Shown: positions 35,411 through 45,151 of the stretch, piece after piece | How positions within the stretch are numbered: position 1 is the first letter of the stretch | How the letters are laid out: each line of letters begins with the position of its first letter | Assembly: GCA_016933275.1 (NCBI GenBank) | Contig: JAFGBI010000303.1 | Span: 33,416 to 97,415 of the forward strand | DNA from: Polyangiaceae bacterium | Lineage (GTDB): Bacteria > Myxococcota_A > Polyangia > Polyangiales > Polyangiaceae | Length of the DNA stretch: 64,000 bases | Direction: 5' to 3' | The notes under the pieces: model-generated | Told to the model about the DNA's origin: nothing | The model's database searches: none | Seen by the model: only the letters and a program-made list of their open reading frames with translations | Translations under genes and position numbers: made by a program

Positions 35411-38400
35411 GGGGCCACCAGCGCGGGCAAGGGTCGCGGGATCGCATCCGGCGCGGGCGCAGTCACCATGCCAGGGCGCTGATTCATGAACATCCCCGGG
35501 GTGTAGTTGAGGTCCTTCACCTTGCTCGCGTATGCCTGCATCCCCGCCTCTCCGATGACGTCGGTGAAGAACGCGAGCCGCCGCACCGCCCGGGTGATCT
35601 CGGCGTGAGTGACGTTGTAGCGACGAGACAGCACCACGGCCGTGGCGTACTTGTTCACCATGATCTCGTCGGCCGCGTTGATCTCCTTTTCGCGAGCGTC
35701 ACGCCAAGCCGTCTGGACCTTGACCCGGACGGCGTCCGCCTTCTCCATGAGGTCCGGATTCCCGCTTTCCTCGGCGCGCTTCAGCTTCTGCTCGGTCGCG
35801 TCATCGAACAGCTTCAGCGCCGGCGGCCGCGTGTTGTAGAGCCCGCTACGGAGAGAGTCGTACAGAGACCCCTGGCGGGAAATGGCGATCGCAGTCCACT
35901 CCGGCGAGAGGTAGCTGTCGACGATCCGTTGCAGCTTGTCGTGCAACTGCTTCGCCACCACCGCATCCTTCTTGTACTCCGTGATGACCTGCACGACCGT
36001 ACCCTTGTAGCGGTGATGGCCCGTCTCGTAGTCGAAATCGCGAGCGAGCGCCTGATCGAGCAGGGTGTAGTCGGCCTCGGCGGCCATTCCTGCCTCCACC
36101 GTCCCGAGCGCCGAGCTCTTTCCGTCCTTCCGGGGAGCGACGGTCCGGTAGCGCTCGAACGCGTTGATGGTGTTCTGCCACCACTTGTTGGTGTCCAGTG
36201 ACTTGCCGGACTTCCGCATCTTGGCACTCCAGTACGCGGCCTGGACGACGTACGCCGCCGCCGCGTCCTGGTTCTTGTTCTTGGCGTAGTACTCGTCCAT
36301 CACGCGCATCGCGCGTAGCCGTGCCGTGCCGTTGGCGCCCGTGTCGGGGCTGTACTGGTCCCACTTCTTCAGGTCGGAGCTTGCCACGATGAATTCGGCC
36401 TCGGCCAACTCCTTCGGCGATGCCCCGAGGCTCCGGAAGCGGTCGTGCGCACGGCGCATCCCGGCCGGGTCCCCGAGGCTCGCGTAAAGCATCAACGACT
36501 GCCGAGCCGACTCTCGCCGATGGTCCTGTTGGAAGTGCTCGTTGTTCGCGATCTTCTCGAACGTCTCTGCCGCGCGCGGGTAGGTGAAGAAGAGCACATA
36601 CGAGCTGGCCAGAGCGTCGTAGGCGTCCTTCAAGTACCTCACGCGCGTCTCGTACCGGCTCCGATCTGCGGGTTTCGGCGGCGTCGCCTTCGGATCACCA
36701 TCACGCAGCGTACGCAACGTCGTGTCGTTGCCGTACTTCGAGATGAAGAGCTCGTACATCTCGATCGCTTTGTCGTACTCCCCCACCTGCTTGTAGGCGA
36801 ACGCGCCGTTCATCGCTGCCTCCGGGGCGTTGTCGTTCCCCGGCGCCTTCTCCAACGCGACTTTGTAGGCGGCGGCGGCCTCCCGCCACTTCTGATTCCG
36901 CTCCGGACCCTCCGGCATCTTCGAGGCGTCCTCGAACAGCGCGCCCGCATCCATGTACGCCGCGATCTCGGAGACGGGTTTTCGGATTGCCGCCTCCTTG
37001 CCCTTCTGGTCCTCGTTGATGGCGCAGCTCTTTGCCTCCGCGAGACGACGGCTCTCCTTGGTGTTGCTCTCGAAGTTGCTCATGCTGATGAGCTTCTCCC
37101 AAGCCTGATACCCCCACTCGTTCTTCCCGCAGTAGATCTCGTAGATCGGGGTGTACCGCTTCCGCGCCTCGGCGAATTGGCCATGGACGAAGAACAGGTC
37201 CGCGTTCTGGAACGCGTAGAGGGGGCCGTTCTGCTCCGGATCCCGGTCGACCGGGATGCGCTCGTTGTACTCGTCCCGTGCCCTGACCATCGCCAACACG
37301 GCTTCGGGCAACGGCTGCGCCACGACCTTCCGGGAGTCGCCCTCGCCCGTGAATTCCAGCTCCGTGCGACGGGCGATGCCCCGGCTCCCCTGAGATTCCT
37401 CGTAGAGCCGATACTGATCCTCCACCACCTTGTCCGCTATGGTGACGAGATAGTACGCCGCAGGCTGAAGGTACCTATCGTCCTCGTTCGAGTCTCGCAC
37501 CGCCGCCGCCGTCTCGTTCGCCACGGCGACCTCCTCCGGCTTCGGCGAACGCTCGAGCACGATCTGCAGCAACACCACGTGGAAATGGGCGTCCGCCAGC
37601 CAAAACTTGCTCTCGTAACCGTCGATCGCGTTCGGATCCTGGAGGTAGTACGCTTTCCAGGCTTCCGCGGCCAGCCGAAACTCCGCGATCGACCGTTCGA
37701 GGAGCCCTCGCTGTTCTCCCTCGTCGCTGAGCTCACGAGCCTTGGCGTAGAAGTTCTTCGCGTAGTTGGTGTGATCGGCAGCGGCGCGCTTCAGCCCCTG
37801 ACTCGCCAACTGCTCGGCCTGCTGCAGCGCCTCGGGATCGCCCTTGTTGGCGTCCGTCCAGGCCGTGACCCCCACGTAGTCCTTCAGCCGCGTCCGCGCG
37901 GCCAACGACTTGCCAGCGTACTCTTCGCGGGCTGCCGATCCCTCCGGGGAAAGCCGCGAGAGCGCCTCGTAGAGCTCAGCCACCTTGTTCTGCATCAGCG
38001 GCGCGTCGCGATCCATGGGGAACCGCTCCAGGGTCAGCTCGAGCGTTGCGATGGCGTTTCGACTCTGGGTGACCTCGACGAACTCCTGCGCGAGGGACTT
38101 GTAGATCTCGACGGTCCATTTCGCGTCCTGCGGGATGAGCGCGGGTTCCTGGACGCGCTGGATGGCAACCGCCATCTTCTCTTCCGCGACGAGGGGATCC
38201 GTCTCCGTGTCGAGAACGTCGTTGCGAGGGATCGCGGGGTGATCCGGCGGCGGACCCTCGAAGTCGACATAGGCCAACGACCCGGCGATGTACGTGAACG
38301 CCTCGGAGCGGAAGTCAGCCCCCGGATCGCCGGTCAGGACCTCTTGCTCGTCGGCGTAGCGGAGCAGCTTCACGAATTCGTCCACCGCTCGGTGGTAGCG

Positions 38401-39618
38401 CTGCTGCTTGAAATACGTCCAAGCTTGCTTGTACATGGCGACGCCGTAGAGCGGCGGCTTCTTGTACACGAGTGAGTGGTCGTAGGCGCTCACCGCACGG
38501 TTGAGACTGAACGGACCTCCGGCGGGGTCGAGCAGTCCGAAGTGGTAGTCGCCCAGCAGCCACCAAGCCTCGGCCACGTAGCGCGGCTCGGTGCCAGGCT
38601 CGATCTCCTGCGGCTGCATCTCGCAGTCTGCCGGGTACGGATCGCGGAAGACCAGTTCGTCTCCGGGGGCAGCACGAGAGACGTCGGTCACCCGCTTGCC
38701 TCCGATCGCGTTCGCGTCGAGCGGCAGCGGATTGCGGTTGTACCAGTCGTTCCAGAACTTCGTGTCGTGGTCCTGCACCAGTGACTCGAGCTTCACCCGC
38801 CGTGGATCGCTCGCGTCATCCAGGACGTGGTAGCGGTTGCGGCACACCAGGGCCCGCCAGACCTGTTGTCCCTCGTCGATTCTCCCGGAGTCGGTCAACG
38901 CGTGTCCTAGGTAGTAGTGGACCGCCGCGATCTCTTCGTACTCCGGGTACTCGAGGATGATCCGTCGATACAGGGCGACCGCGGGTTCGAGCCGCGGTCC
39001 CAGTTCCGCCTCGAAATCAGCTCGACCCCGCTCCTCGTACAGCGCGGCGAGCCGAAACATCGCATCTGGCGTCGCGGTCGGATGGGACTCCGGGCCGCTG
39101 TACCGGGCGATGAACTTCTCCAGCCGGGCGATGGCCTCGTCGCGCGCCGCGGCCAGGGCCTCGTCCTCCACCTTGACCTGGGCATCCAGCGCCGCCAGCA
39201 CGCGTCGCCGCTTCGCCTCGTAGTGGTGGCGGACAATCATCGTCAGCGTATTGCGGAACTCTCTCGCCCCCAGCTCGTAGTCCTTCGCCTCACGCTGCAG
39301 CACCTCCAACGCTCGCTGCTGGGCTGGCGTGGGCGGCGGGGGCGGAGGTGTCGACTGCTTGAGCCGGAGCGCCCCGCCCCCTGAGCCGGCCGGGGCGGCC
39401 GTCGTCGCCCCGGAGGGGCCCCCGAAATCCCCCGCCGCGACCGGGGCGGAGGCAGGCGCGGGCTCAGCGCTGGCAAGCGCTGCCGTGGAAGGATTGGGCG
39501 CTGACGGCTGCGACCCCGCCACCGAGGGCACGCCCAACACTCCCCCCACGAGTCCGAGCGAGACGATCGCCCACCGCGCGCCTGCCGCGCTCGCGTGCTG
39601 ACCTTGGCGCCAGTTCAC
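35407..39618 (-). CDS. agmU: AgmU/GltD-like giant periplasmic TPR protein
   Basis: 1403 residues from GTG 39618, overlapping the upstream stop (GTGA). The signal peptide ends near PSVAGSQ. A Pro/Ala/Gly linker (about 40-105) is followed by a helical region (RALEVLQREAKDYELGAREF) and then many TPR and Sel1-like helical pairs (MFRLAALYEERGRADFEAEL, AMNGAFAYKQVGEYDKAIEM). The C-terminus has charged helices (KLKRAEESGNPDLMEKADAV). Myxococcus AgmU/GltD is a TPR protein of about 1200 residues that decorates focal adhesions; this one is longer. Position upstream of the AglT-like gene supports the call. Confidence 0.75.
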   Translation of the reverse strand: MNWRQGQHASAAGARWAIVSLGLVGGVLGVPSVAGSQPSAPNPSTAALASAEPAPASAPVAAGDFGGPSGATTAAPAGSGGGALRLKQSTPPPPPPTPAQQRALEVLQREAKDYELGAREFRNTLTMIVRHHYEAKRRRVLAALDAQVKVEDEALAAARDEAIARLEKFIARYSGPESHPTATPDAMFRLAALYEERGRADFEAELGPRLEPAVALYRRIILEYPEYEEIAAVHYYLGHALTDSGRIDEGQQVWRALVCRNRYHVLDDASDPRRVKLESLVQDHDTKFWNDWYNRNPLPLDANAIGGKRVTDVSRAAPGDELVFRDPYPADCEMQPQEIEPGTEPRYVAEAWWLLGDYHFGLLDPAGGPFSLNRAVSAYDHSLVYKKPPLYGVAMYKQAWTYFKQQRYHRAVDEFVKLLRYADEQEVLTGDPGADFRSEAFTYIAGSLAYVDFEGPPPDHPAIPRNDVLDTETDPLVAEEKMAVAIQRVQEPALIPQDAKWTVEIYKSLAQEFVEVTQSRNAIATLELTLERFPMDRDAPLMQNKVAELYEALSRLSPEGSAAREEYAGKSLAARTRLKDYVGVTAWTDANKGDPEALQQAEQLASQGLKRAAADHTNYAKNFYAKARELSDEGEQRGLLERSIAEFRLAAEAWKAYYLQDPNAIDGYESKFWLADAHFHVVLLQIVLERSPKPEEVAVANETAAAVRDSNEDDRYLQPAAYYLVTIADKVVEDQYRLYEESQGSRGIARRTELEFTGEGDSRKVVAQPLPEAVLAMVRARDEYNERIPVDRDPEQNGPLYAFQNADLFFVHGQFAEARKRYTPIYEIYCGKNEWGYQAWEKLISMSNFESNTKESRRLAEAKSCAINEDQKGKEAAIRKPVSEIAAYMDAGALFEDASKMPEGPERNQKWREAAAAYKVALEKAPGNDNAPEAAMNGAFAYKQVGEYDKAIEMYELFISKYGNDTTLRTLRDGDPKATPPKPADRSRYETRVRYLKDAYDALASSYVLFFTYPRAAETFEKIANNEHFQQDHRRESARQSLMLYASLGDPAGMRRAHDRFRSLGASPKELAEAEFIVASSDLKKWDQYSPDTGANGTARLRAMRVMDEYYAKNKNQDAAAAYVVQAAYWSAKMRKSGKSLDTNKWWQNTINAFERYRTVAPRKDGKSSALGTVEAGMAAEADYTLLDQALARDFDYETGHHRYKGTVVQVITEYKKDAVVAKQLHDKLQRIVDSYLSPEWTAIAISRQGSLYDSLRSGLYNTRPPALKLFDDATEQKLKRAEESGNPDLMEKADAVRVKVQTAWRDAREKEINAADEIMVNKYATAVVLSRRYNVTHAEITRAVRRLAFFTDVIGEAGMQAYASKVKDLNYTPGMFMNQRPGMVTAPAPDAIPRPLPALVAP

Positions 39619-42017
39619 TTCCCCTCCTCGACGTCGTCCAGGACCTCGCGGAGCTCGTCATCGAGCTTGCGGTTCTCGTCCGCACGTTCTCGCTTCAGAT
39701 TGTTGACGCGAATCCGCTGCTCCTCCCGGACCTCCCAAGCCTCCTGCGCGATCCCGATGTCGGCGCGCAGCACGATGCTCTTCAGGCGCTCGCGCACCGC
39801 CGCGAAATTCCGCATCGCGACCTCCCCGACCAGGAGTCGCGCCTCATGGTCGAGCCCGTCGAGCTGGGTCGCGTAAAGCTCGAGGTTCCCCACTTCCCTC
39901 GCCACCTGATCCAGCAACGCCTTGGCGCGCTGCCCTGCCAGCTCCTCCAACCGTGTCCGCGTCGGGAGGAGCTGCGCCTCCGCGCGCGCGATCCGCTCGA
40001 GCAAGGGGGTGATGGATCGCGCGTAGTCCCGAGCACCCGGCCCGTCCTCGCCCGCGGCGACCAGCCCCACCTCCCGCTCGAAGAGCGCCGCGAACTGGGT
40101 TCGCGTCCGTTCGTCCTCGAGATAGCGCTGGTCACCGAATCCGATCTGAACCCGCCCGTACTCGACCGCCTTCCGATACTCCTCGATCCGCGCGCGAAAC
40201 GCCGCGATCCCCTGTTCGTTCGCCGTGATCTCAGCCTTGAATCGCTCCCGAGTCGCCTGGTCGGCCGTCACCCCGTATCCGTCCGGCTCTTCGACGACAC
40301 GCTTCAAGCCGTTCACCAGCGCCTGGAGCTTGTCGGACTGGAGCTCGAGCCGCTGGAGCTCCTGCGAGAGCTCGTTCCATTGGCGCTTGCCCGAGTCCTC
40401 GCGGCGCTGAAAATCCGCTTCCGAGACGGGCATCTGAGTGACCCGCCGCATGAGCGCACGCCGTTGCTCGCGCACGCCCGCGAGCGTTGCGCTGACCTCC
40501 CGATCCGCTGCTCCGTCCATGCCGAGGGCCAGGGTCCGTCTCGCGAGACTGAGCCGGTTCATTGGCCCCAACACGTCCTCCAGGGCGGCCTGAACCTCGG
40601 GGAAGGCCTTCACTCGCGTCACCGAACCGAGGAGGGCGTTGAGCTTCCCGGCGAGCGTCCGAGAGTCACGCAGGAGCGCCCGCGACCGATTCACGTCGTC
40701 GATCATCTCGAACACGTTGGCGTCTTCTGCCTCTTGCCGTGCCCACGCGAGCACGATCGGTGGTAGCCGCCGCTCTCCCACCAGAGCGATGTCGCTATCG
40801 TCGAGCAGCTGGTCGTAGTACGCGGCAGGATCGGAGGTCTCGGTGAGGAACGTGTTCAGCTGGTCCCGGATCGGATCGAACCGCTGGCGCACGCTCTCGT
40901 AGACCTTGAGCGCCTTCTCGAACTGCCCGGAACGCAGCATCAGGTCGGCGCGGAGCAATGATCCGTCCGCGAGCTCGAGGCGGTCGGGATCGGTGACGGC
41001 GAGCACCTCGAGCGCCCGCTGCGCTCGCTGGTGATCCCCGAGCCGCACGTAGACCCACGCGAGCTCGTAGAGCATCGTCGAGAACTCCGGGGACCGTCGG
41101 TCGACGTGGCTGTAGGCATCGGCCGCGTCGAGGTAGTTGTCCAGCTCGTAGAACAGGCGACCGATCGCCATCCAGGCGAGATCGACGACATGTCGATGCT
41201 CGGTCGTCGTCGCCGGCATCCGGGTGACGCGCCGAAATTGGTCGATGGCGGTGGCGAACCGCATCCGGGCCTCGGCAGCGGGCGGAACCTCGCCCGGCAC
41301 AGCCGCCGCGGGGGTCGCCCCGTCGGTCAGCGCTTCCTTGGTAAGGACTACCCCAAGCAGGTACTGGCTCTGATGGGAGTACGGAGAGCCAGCAGGAACC
41401 GCCGAGAGATCACGGCGCGCGGCGCCGTAGTCCCGGCGTGCGAAGGCGACCTTTCCGCGGGCGTACTGCAGCGACCCGGTGACATCGGAATCCGGCAGTT
41501 GGGTGAGGCGAGCCGCGAGCGCGTCCACCGCCTCTGGATCGTCCGTACGGAGCGCGATGTCCACCAGGCGACTGAGGGACCGCCCAGCGAACGGCGCGTA
41601 GGCGGGCTCGCCGGAACGATCCAGGATCTCCAGGTACCGCCGACGGGCGGAAAGGAGCTGTTGATCGGCGAAGTAGCTCTCGCCGAGCAGAAAGAGCGCG
41701 TCCGCGTGCGCTGCCGCCGGGACACTCCCTTGTCGGAAGAGCTCGTCCACCTGGCTGAGGGTGTGGATGGCTCGCGCGTAGTCCTTGTTGCGAAGCAGGA
41801 TGTCTCCCTCGGCGATCCGCCGCTGGGGCGAGATCTCCTTCCGGACGAGCTTCGCTGCCTGGGCGCGGATCCCACCCAGCTTGGCCTCTACCTCCCGGAC
41901 GGAGGTCTCGGCATCCGCCGTCGCCTGACCGGGGCGCAACGCCCAGGCGGGCGAAGCCAAGGTGAGGAGCACGAAGCACGCGGCGAACGTGCCGAGCCGT
42001 GCGCTCCGCATCCGCAT
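39615..42017 (-). CDS. Exported TPR/coiled-coil protein, gliding-cluster member
   Basis: 800 residues from ATG 42017, whose A overlaps the upstream TGA (TGATG); GGAGG lies 10 bases before it. The signal peptide FAACFVLLTLASPAWA is clear. Residues about 60-430 carry TPR units (LFLLGESYFADQQLLSARRR, ELAWVYVRLGDHQRAQRALE). From about 500 to the end there are long heptad coiled-coils (LRLELQSDKL-type, then NNLKRERADENRKLDDELRE). It probably forms an extended periplasmic scaffold. I do not recognise a named Glt protein; its neighbours and coupling place it with the gliding block. Confidence 0.75.
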   Translation of the reverse strand: MRMRSARLGTFAACFVLLTLASPAWALRPGQATADAETSVREVEAKLGGIRAQAAKLVRKEISPQRRIAEGDILLRNKDYARAIHTLSQVDELFRQGSVPAAAHADALFLLGESYFADQQLLSARRRYLEILDRSGEPAYAPFAGRSLSRLVDIALRTDDPEAVDALAARLTQLPDSDVTGSLQYARGKVAFARRDYGAARRDLSAVPAGSPYSHQSQYLLGVVLTKEALTDGATPAAAVPGEVPPAAEARMRFATAIDQFRRVTRMPATTTEHRHVVDLAWMAIGRLFYELDNYLDAADAYSHVDRRSPEFSTMLYELAWVYVRLGDHQRAQRALEVLAVTDPDRLELADGSLLRADLMLRSGQFEKALKVYESVRQRFDPIRDQLNTFLTETSDPAAYYDQLLDDSDIALVGERRLPPIVLAWARQEAEDANVFEMIDDVNRSRALLRDSRTLAGKLNALLGSVTRVKAFPEVQAALEDVLGPMNRLSLARRTLALGMDGAADREVSATLAGVREQRRALMRRVTQMPVSEADFQRREDSGKRQWNELSQELQRLELQSDKLQALVNGLKRVVEEPDGYGVTADQATRERFKAEITANEQGIAAFRARIEEYRKAVEYGRVQIGFGDQRYLEDERTRTQFAALFEREVGLVAAGEDGPGARDYARSITPLLERIARAEAQLLPTRTRLEELAGQRAKALLDQVAREVGNLELYATQLDGLDHEARLLVGEVAMRNFAAVRERLKSIVLRADIGIAQEAWEVREEQRIRVNNLKRERADENRKLDDELREVLDDVEEGK

Positions 42018-42889
42018 CACTTGCCTCCAACGCTCGCGTTCGCCGAGGCACCGCTCCCTGCCCGGGTCGAACCCGCCGGGCCTCGCGCCGCTCCGGATTC
42101 TCCTGATCCCGCCTTGACGGTCTGCTTGAAGCGAACGGCAGGCCGCTCCTCCAGCGGAGTCGTGACACCACCCTTCTCCCACGCGATCGCCTCGAGCACG
42201 ATCACCTTGCCCTCGGTCACGGTGAACGAGTGGCTGGCCCCGGTCTGGAATCGATACCCCCGGAGGTAGGAGAAGACCCCATAGCCATACCCTTGCAGCT
42301 TCAGCTGGACCTGGAGGGTGTGATCCCCTGGAGGTATCGAGCCGGTGAACACCGGAATCGATTTCTGCTCCGCCAGCGCACCCGAGTCGTCCTGCTTGTT
42401 GTACTGGACCTGGCCATCGAGCACGAAGAGCGCACTGGTCAAGCGAAAGGCCGACGAGAGATCGTTGACGAACCGGATCTCGGCACGTGCCCCCCCGACT
42501 CCCCCAGAGAGGATGGTGTCGCTCAGCAGACTGAGCCGCGTATGGCTGCGCCGGATCTGCTCCTTCAAGTCATCGATCCGCTGGGCGAGGTCGCGCATTC
42601 GGACGGCATACGTCGACCCATCCACCGCAGCTGATTGCTCTGCGCCCTCGGCCTTGTCGGTGTCCGCAGGCGCACTGGGGGCGGTCGCCGACGCCGCGCC
42701 CTCTCCGGACGTCCCAGGTTGGGGAGCCTCGGGGCGTCCTGCCCCAGCACCCTCCCCGGCTGCGCCAGCCGACAAGGCGGGAGTCGTGGTGGACGAAGGC
42801 GCCGCCGGCGGTGTCGTTTGCGCCGCCACCGTGGCCGAACTCAGCACCAGACCAAGAAGCGCGATCCAAAACGCGAACAATCGGAACAT
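42017..42889 (-). CDS. Exported coiled-coil/beta protein heading the gliding block
   Basis: 290 residues from ATG 42889, with AGGG ten bases upstream. The signal peptide (LFAFWIALLGLVLSSATVAA) is followed by a 65-residue Ala/Pro/Gly linker; such linkers cause misannotation as dihydrolipoamide acyltransferase, but there is no lipoyl motif. A coiled-coil (VRMRDLAQRIDDLKEQIRRS) precedes a beta-rich domain of about 120 residues (EIRFVNDLSSAFRLTSALFV, GSIPPGDHTLQVQLKLQGYG). The tail is again Gly/Ala-rich. It is the first gene of a chain of five overlapping genes. Confidence 0.75.
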   Translation of the reverse strand: MFRLFAFWIALLGLVLSSATVAAQTTPPAAPSSTTTPALSAGAAGEGAGAGRPEAPQPGTSGEGAASATAPSAPADTDKAEGAEQSAAVDGSTYAVRMRDLAQRIDDLKEQIRRSHTRLSLLSDTILSGGVGGARAEIRFVNDLSSAFRLTSALFVLDGQVQYNKQDDSGALAEQKSIPVFTGSIPPGDHTLQVQLKLQGYGYGVFSYLRGYRFQTGASHSFTVTEGKVIVLEAIAWEKGGVTTPLEERPAVRFKQTVKAGSGESGAARGPAGSTRAGSGASANASVGGK

Positions 42890-43420
42890 CGATCACCCTC
42901 ATGAGCGGAACCGACACCGGACCGCGGTCGGCCACGGTCGCAGCCCACCCTTGACTACGCTCGCAGGGAGGGAGCGTAGCAGACCACGCCCGACCGCCGC
43001 GCCTTGAATCCACGGCCCAGACACCCAAATCTCCCCCTCCCAAAGGCGCCCGGCCGACCGGACTCCAGGAGGCCCCCCGAGGCGCGAACACGCCTGGCCA
43101 CGGAAGGGCCGCCATGGGCTATGGCCTCGGATCCCGGTGCGGCCGCCGCGGCTCACCCTGACGGCCCCCTCCGCATCGATGCGCACCCGAACCCGCCTTC
43201 TTGCTCCGGGTCGGACGGACAGGTACGGTCTTCGGTGTAGATCGAATCCCCTGAAGGGACGTCGGACGTTGAACAATGCCTCGGAAAGACCGACCCTCTG
43301 GCGGCCGGGGCCTCGGGCGCGACCGCCCCTCCGCAACCGAACGGGAAGCACGGCAGCCCCGACCCACCCCCCTGTCACGGGTGCGGTCGGTGGTGGGACC
43401 AGGTGTTCGAGGTGCGGGCG
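42890..43420. other. Intergenic region between divergent gliding block and sigma-factor operons
   Basis: 531 bp without a supported gene on either strand. One inverted repeat is annotated within it. No near-consensus sigma-70 promoter is visible for either side; the sigma gene may be driven by its own ECF-type promoter, which I cannot identify. Confidence 0.5.
42955..42979. promoter_or_regulatory. Inverted repeat in the divergent gap (possible operator)
   Basis: CTACGCTC (42955-42962) and GAGCGTAG (42972-42979) are perfect 8-bp arms with a 9-nt loop. It lies about 65 bp before ATG 42889 and could be an operator or a small hairpin. Function is not determinable. Confidence 0.3.
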
Positions 43421-44038
43421 ATGACGGCAGTCCAGGGCGAGGCAACCGACGAGATGCTGATGGTCCGCTACCAGCGCGGAGACCGCGGCGCCTTCGCCGA
43501 GCTCGTCCGACGCTATGAGGGCCCCATCTACAATCTGGCTTTTCGCCAGCTGAGGCAGGCTCCCTTGGCAGAGGACATCACGCAGGAGGTTTTTCTTCGG
43601 ATCGTTCAGCGGGCGGCCGAGTTCAAGCACGAAGCGCGGTTCTCCACCTGGCTCTACGCGATCGCTCGAAACCTCTGCGTCGACCATCATCGGAAGCTGA
43701 TGCACCGGCGCCACCCGAGCCTCGATCAACCGGCGCCGGGCCTGGCCACGGGCAATCCGCTCGGTGATATCGTGGCGGATCCCCACCCGAACGCGACGGT
43801 CGATCGGGTCGCGGCCGGCTCGGAGGTGGCAACGTGCATCGTCGACGCAATCGAGCGTCTCCCCGACGAACAGCGCGAGGTGTTTCTACTTCGGGAGATC
43901 GCCAACCTCCCCTTCCGCGAGATCGCGGAGATCACCGGGGCCGGCGAGAACACGGTGAAGAGCCGAATGCGGTATGCGCTCGATCGGCTCCAGGAGGCGC
44001 TCTCGGATTTCGAGGAGTACGCGCGAGCGCTCCGCTGA
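43421..44038 (+). CDS. ECF (RpoE-type) sigma factor
   Basis: 205 residues from ATG 43421 (GAGG seven bases upstream; GTG 43403 also possible). Region 2 is RYQRGDRGAFAELVRRYEGP through AEDITQEVFLRIVQRAAEFK and FSTWLYAIARNLCVDHHRK, the -10-binding part. Region 4 is ERLPDEQREVFLLREIANLP and ITGAGENTVKSRMRYALDRL, a helix-turn-helix for the -35. No region 3 or extra C-terminal domain. The gene 33 bp downstream encodes a zinc-finger anti-sigma factor, so activity is likely controlled by release from it. Confidence 0.93.
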   Translation: MTAVQGEATDEMLMVRYQRGDRGAFAELVRRYEGPIYNLAFRQLRQAPLAEDITQEVFLRIVQRAAEFKHEARFSTWLYAIARNLCVDHHRKLMHRRHPSLDQPAPGLATGNPLGDIVADPHPNATVDRVAAGSEVATCIVDAIERLPDEQREVFLLREIANLPFREIAEITGAGENTVKSRMRYALDRLQEALSDFEEYARALR

Positions 44039-44071
44039 GGAGCCTCGCCTTGAGAGAGGATTCGAGCTGAC

Positions 44072-45058
44072 GTGGATTGCGAGAAGTTCGACCGGGTCGT
44101 GCTTGACCTGCTCTACGACGAGCTGGACGAGCTCACCGCGGCCGCAGCGCGCCGGCACATGGAACACTGTGGACGCTGCGGGCCGATTGGTGCCGGACTC
44201 CGCGCCACGCGAGAGGTCGGTGTGCTGCCGCGCATCGTCCCGAGTCCGGAGCTCGCCACCCGAATCCTCGAGACCGAGCGAAACGCTCGAGCCAGGCTGC
44301 CGCTCAGGCAGCGCTTCGCGCGTGGGGTTTCCGTGCTGGCCGGCTACGCGATGCGACCCCAACTGGCGATGGCCGCGGTCGCCGTCCTGATGATCGGGCT
44401 CAGTCTGTTCTTCGTGCGTACCCATCCCGGGGATCGGGAAGCCGTGCGGGTGACGGAGCGGGGCGTCCCCGAGGTAGACCATGACATCGTCCTCGATGGC
44501 GATCGCCGCCGGGTTGCCACCACCGCACGGGCGACGGCCGAAGCCGATGAGCCGGCTCCGGTGCGCGCTCCGTCGCCACCGGCCGCGAGCGGAGGTATCG
44601 GGGCTGACTTCGCTGCGGCCAGCGCGGCGTTCCAGGCAGGACGCTTCGCCGAAGCGCAACGGTCGTTCGAGCGCCTGGCCACAGCCGGTGGATCGCACGC
44701 TACCGATGCGGAGCTGATGGCCGCGCGCAGTGCGCGTCACACGCAGGGCTGCGTCGTTGCGGCGGCGTTGTTCGATGACATCGCATCCCGGCACCCTGGC
44801 ACGTCCGTCGGCAACGAGGCAACCTGGCAGGCTGCGGAGTGCCGCCGCTCGGTCGGTCAGGCGGAGCTCGCCCGCCGCGACTACCTGAAGCTCACGGAGC
44901 AACCCACCTACGCCGAGCGCGCGGAGTCAGCGCTCGCTGCGCTCTCGGTCGATCGAGCCCGCACGGCGAGCAAGGCAGCGGCACCGCGCCCTGCTGCCGC
45001 GGCAGCCTCGGCGCCGGCCCCGTCGTCGAAGGGCACCCTGACGGAACCCGCCCGCTGA
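44072..45058 (+). CDS. Zinc-finger anti-sigma factor with membrane helix and external helical-repeat domain
   Basis: 328 residues from GTG 44072. The N-terminal zf-HC2 domain has His29-x3-Cys33-x2-Cys36, with another Cys at position 3, the ZAS signature that binds the cognate ECF sigma. One transmembrane helix is at about 95-117 (LAMAAVAVLMIGLSLFF). The periplasmic part has an Ala/Pro linker, then two or three TPR-like units (AASAAFQAGRFAEAQRSFER, ARRDYLKLTEQPTYAERAES). Coupling of envelope state to the sigma factor through this repeat domain is inferred. The tail is low-complexity Ala/Pro. Confidence 0.88.
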   Translation: MDCEKFDRVVLDLLYDELDELTAAAARRHMEHCGRCGPIGAGLRATREVGVLPRIVPSPELATRILETERNARARLPLRQRFARGVSVLAGYAMRPQLAMAAVAVLMIGLSLFFVRTHPGDREAVRVTERGVPEVDHDIVLDGDRRRVATTARATAEADEPAPVRAPSPPAASGGIGADFAAASAAFQAGRFAEAQRSFERLATAGGSHATDAELMAARSARHTQGCVVAAALFDDIASRHPGTSVGNEATWQAAECRRSVGQAELARRDYLKLTEQPTYAERAESALAALSVDRARTASKAAAPRPAAAAASAPAPSSKGTLTEPAR

Positions 45059-45151
45059 AACGGCGACCGGTTCTCCCTCGCCCGACCAGCCGAGGAGATG
45101 AGGCCGTAGCCCCTTCGACGCGAGCGGCGTCGCACCCGGCGACCGCAACGC

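Noticed and set aside
36445..38475. 676-codon plus-strand frame inside the AgmU-like gene
   Set aside because: It lies wholly antisense to a signal-peptide TPR protein in a coupled operon; composition is Arg/Leu-rich, typical of antisense frames in GC-rich DNA.
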